DNA of 23,813 nucleotides. It comes from Acidobacteriota bacterium. Its GTDB lineage: Bacteria; Acidobacteriota; Terriglobia; Terriglobales; Acidobacteriaceae. The position numbers and the translations under genes were made by a program. A model generated the notes under the pieces. It did not search any database, was not told the DNA's origin, and was given only the letters and a program-made list of their open reading frames with translations. The stretch is taken from the NCBI GenBank assembly GCA_021801945.1, contig JAKABE010000010.1, positions 1 to 23,813 on the forward strand, in the 5' to 3' direction. Below are positions 22,053-23,813 of the stretch, piece by piece. Positions within the stretch are counted from its first letter, which is position 1, and the number at the start of each line of letters is the position of its first letter.

Positions 22053-22823
22053 ATGCATTTGTCCTGCCGGATAGTTTGGCTGGTGGTTCTGGCGGGTCTG
22101 ACTGCTACGGTAGCGTCTACGCCGGTCCGCGCGGCAGCGCAGCCATCCGCACTCCGAGCCAGTCTGGCATTGGCGGTCACGGCTCCCAATGCAACGGCGG
22201 CCAACCCCGCCGCGGTCCAGACGGCAAAACCTCCCGAGTCGGAAGATCAGAAGATCTACAACTATCTGCACTCCCCGACCGTGCAATGGATCGCCCAGAA
22301 GCTGCACCTGAGCGTAGATGCCGCTTCGCGCATTTTTGTCATCATCAATTTTCTTATTCTCTTTCTCCTCATCGCCGCACCCCTCACCAAGATGATGCCC
22401 AGAGTGATGCGCAAGCGCTCTGAAACCCTGCGCCACAACATCAAGTCAGCGCGCGAGATCGGCGAGGAAGCAAAGGCGCGCTTGAGCGCTGTGGAAGCCA
22501 AGCTGGCAGGACTCAACGAGGAGATTGAGAAGATTCGCTCCCAAGTGGAGCAGGAATCGCTCGAGGATCAGGCGCGCATCAAGGCCGCACTGGAAGAAGA
22601 AAGGACGCGCATCGTGGCTGCCGCCGAGCAGGAGTTGAACGCTGCCTCCACCCAGGCTCGGCGCGGATTGCGCGCGCTGGCCGCCGAACTGGCCATCGAA
22701 CAGGCATCGAAACAGCTTGTCCTCACCCCGGAGACCGACCGTGCTCTGATCGCCGAATTCATCGGCCATGTGGGGAACAATCATACGAGGAACGACGGCG
22801 GGCTACGTGGAGGAAAACAGTAG
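22053..22823 (+). CDS. atpF: F-type ATP synthase subunit b with N-terminal signal-like extension
   Basis: A 256-residue b-type stator subunit. The canonical part begins near residue 90: one membrane helix (about 93-114, RIFVIINFLILFLLIAAPL), then a long amphipathic helix of E/K/A/R repeats (RHNIKSAREIGEEAKARLSAVEAKL onward) for the peripheral stalk. In front lies an extension of about 90 residues with a second hydrophobic stretch (about 7-21) ending STPVRAAA, like a cleavable signal peptide. A low-complexity Ala/Pro linker and a small conserved-looking IYNYLHSPTVQWIAQKLHL segment follow. Standard b subunits are about 160 residues, so this one is clearly long. ATG at 22053 was chosen; a TTG at 22032, overlapping the previous stop and preceded by a G-run, is an alternative. 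Confidence 0.87.
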   Translation: MHLSCRIVWLVVLAGLTATVASTPVRAAAQPSALRASLALAVTAPNATAANPAAVQTAKPPESEDQKIYNYLHSPTVQWIAQKLHLSVDAASRIFVIINFLILFLLIAAPLTKMMPRVMRKRSETLRHNIKSAREIGEEAKARLSAVEAKLAGLNEEIEKIRSQVEQESLEDQARIKAALEEERTRIVAAAEQELNAASTQARRGLRALAAELAIEQASKQLVLTPETDRALIAEFIGHVGNNHTRNDGGLRGGKQ

Positions 22824-23363
22824 ATGGCTGCATTTGTTGCCCGCTATGCTGCTGCCTTTGCCGACGTCGTCACGGCTGCCAGGCTCGATCCCGCCGCCAT
22901 CGACCGGCAACTGACCGACTTCCTGGCCACATGGGATGGCAGCCAGGAGCTCCGTGAGTTTTTTGTGAACCCCGCGATTCCCGCCGCGCAGAAGGTAAGC
23001 ATTCTGGACAAGCTCAACGCCAAGCTGGGAATGCAGAAGGAACTCCGCAACCTGCTGGCCGTGCTGATCACCAATGGCCGCATCGGCCAGGTGAGCGAAG
23101 TGGCCACGGCCTACCGCAGACTGCTGCAGGAGCAGTCGGGAATTCGCCCGGCGGAGATTGTGAGCGCGCGAGAGTTGAGCACGGGCGAACGCGACGCGCT
23201 GCTGGCCGAGTTGGCCAAGCTGGCCGGCGGACGCATCGAGCCCAGCTTCAAACTCGACCCATCCATTCTCGGTGGTACGGTGGTGCGCATCGGATCGACT
23301 GTCTATGACGGCTCCGTGCGCGGACGCCTGGAGCGACTGAAAGAAGCTTTGGCGGAAGGATAA
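22824..23363 (+). CDS. atpH: F-type ATP synthase subunit delta
   Basis: A 179-residue F1 subunit that joins the top of F1 to the b stalk (OSCP-like). The N-terminal helical domain shows ARYAAAFADVV, then LREFFVNPAIPAAQKVSILDKL. The middle has LRNLLAVLITNGRIGQVSEVATAYRRLL, a hallmark of the family. The C-terminal strand region ends GGTVVRIGSTVYDGSVRGRLERLKEAL, the most conserved part. The ATG follows directly on the stop of subunit b with no spacing, which supports translational coupling within one operon. A 107-base gap separates it from atpA. Confidence 0.94.
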   Translation: MAAFVARYAAAFADVVTAARLDPAAIDRQLTDFLATWDGSQELREFFVNPAIPAAQKVSILDKLNAKLGMQKELRNLLAVLITNGRIGQVSEVATAYRRLLQEQSGIRPAEIVSARELSTGERDALLAELAKLAGGRIEPSFKLDPSILGGTVVRIGSTVYDGSVRGRLERLKEALAEG

Positions 23364-23434
23364 ACGAAGCCCAGAGTTCTCAGCTCGAAGCCACAGCGGC
23401 GAGATTGACCGACGCGACTGGAAACTGATAGACA

Positions 23435-23457
23435 ACTGTGAACTAAGACTGTGAACT
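23435..23457. repeat. Short direct repeat in the atpH-atpA spacer
   Basis: ACTGTGAACT occurs at 23435-23444 and again at 23448-23457, three bases apart, in a spacer that also contains related AACTG words. It ends 13 bases before the atpA start codon. It may be a simple slippage-type repeat; no function is evident. Confidence 0.8.
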
Positions 23458-23470
23458 GTAAGGAACCTCA

Positions 23471-23813
23471 ATGGCTCAAATCAAAGCAGACGAAATCACG
23501 CAGCTTCTTCGCGAACAGATCGCGAATTACGACTCGAAGGTTCAGGTGGACGAGGTCGGGACGATCACTTCGCTGGGCGACGGCATTGCACGGCTGCACG
23601 GCCTGGACAAAGTCATGGCCGGCGAGCTGCTGAGCTTTCCGCATGGGGTGGCCGGCCTTGCCCTCTCGCTCGAAGAAGACCAGGTTGGCGCGGTCATCCT
23701 GGGCGAGTACACCGAGCTTAAGGAAGGCCAAGATGTGAAGCGGACGGGCAAGATATTGAGCGTGCCCGTGGGCGAGGCGATGATTGGCCGCGTGGTGAAC
23801 GCACTGGGAATAC
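23471..23813 (+). CDS. atpA: F-type ATP synthase subunit alpha, N-terminal part (continues past window)
   Basis: The first 114 codons of the F1 alpha subunit, running off the right edge. ATG at 23471 has AAGGA seven bases upstream. The sequence [20 protein letters not shown] opens the N-terminal helix that contacts delta. The beta-barrel crown then has [47 protein letters not shown], and [25 protein letters not shown], all textbook alpha-subunit features. The P-loop (usually near residue 170) lies beyond the window. Gamma, beta and epsilon genes would be expected downstream. Confidence 0.96.
   Translation, partial: MAQIKADEITQLLREQIANYDSKVQVDEVGTITSLGDGIARLHGLDKVMAGELLSFPHGVAGLALSLEEDQVGAVILGEYTELKEGQDVKRTGKILSVPVGEAMIGRVVNALGI

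Overview
The window looks like a chromosomal segment of an Acidobacteriota-type bacterium. This is inferred from gene content and protein style, with no rRNA or marker comparison: GC-rich coding, a bacillithiol-type BshC, an Hfq-HflX pair, a PolX with PHP domain, and F-type ATP synthase genes ordered b', b, delta, alpha. No tRNA, rRNA, IS element, integrase, phage gene or CRISPR array was seen.

Layout. 1-1062: the 3' end of a probable radical SAM gene, then two small minus-strand genes (a membrane protein and a one-CxxC protein). 1421-6524: a plus-strand sugar-acid region. It holds two tandem SMP-30/gluconolactonase paralogues (only the second has a lipoprotein signal), a 5'-truncated mannonate dehydratase (uxuA-like) remnant, an ACS-family MFS transporter and an HpcH/HpaI aldolase. 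Together they suggest lactone opening, uptake and aldol cleavage of hexuronate- or glucarate-type acids, with the dehydratase step decayed here. 6640-7809: a lone DegT/DnrJ aminotransferase on the minus strand. 8104-10704: hfq, hflX and a Nudix hydrolase on the plus strand. 10748-11884: citrate synthase on the minus strand.

11885-12514 is a 630-base non-coding stretch rich in inverted repeats, including a 10-bp helix that closes a domain of about 206 nt; it is a candidate structured RNA. 12515-14047 holds two unrecognised single-span membrane proteins that meet tail to tail with no base between their stops. 14173-17294 (minus strand) carries PolX, a cold-shock protein and a Nudix hydrolase with a strongly basic N-terminal tail. 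17526-21023 holds bshC, a YdeI-family gene (minus strand) and a secreted alpha/beta hydrolase.

21024-21504 is a second inverted-repeat-rich non-coding stretch with a likely promoter just before the ATP synthase genes. 21505-23813 encodes subunits b', b, delta and the start of alpha. The a and c subunit genes are not upstream, so the ATP synthase genes are probably split in this genome.

The most interesting unexplained signals are the two possible structured RNAs (12034-12239 and 21235-21356), the ATP synthase subunit b with a signal-peptide-like extension, the split atp cluster, and the uxuA remnant. No clearly new multi-gene system was recognised.
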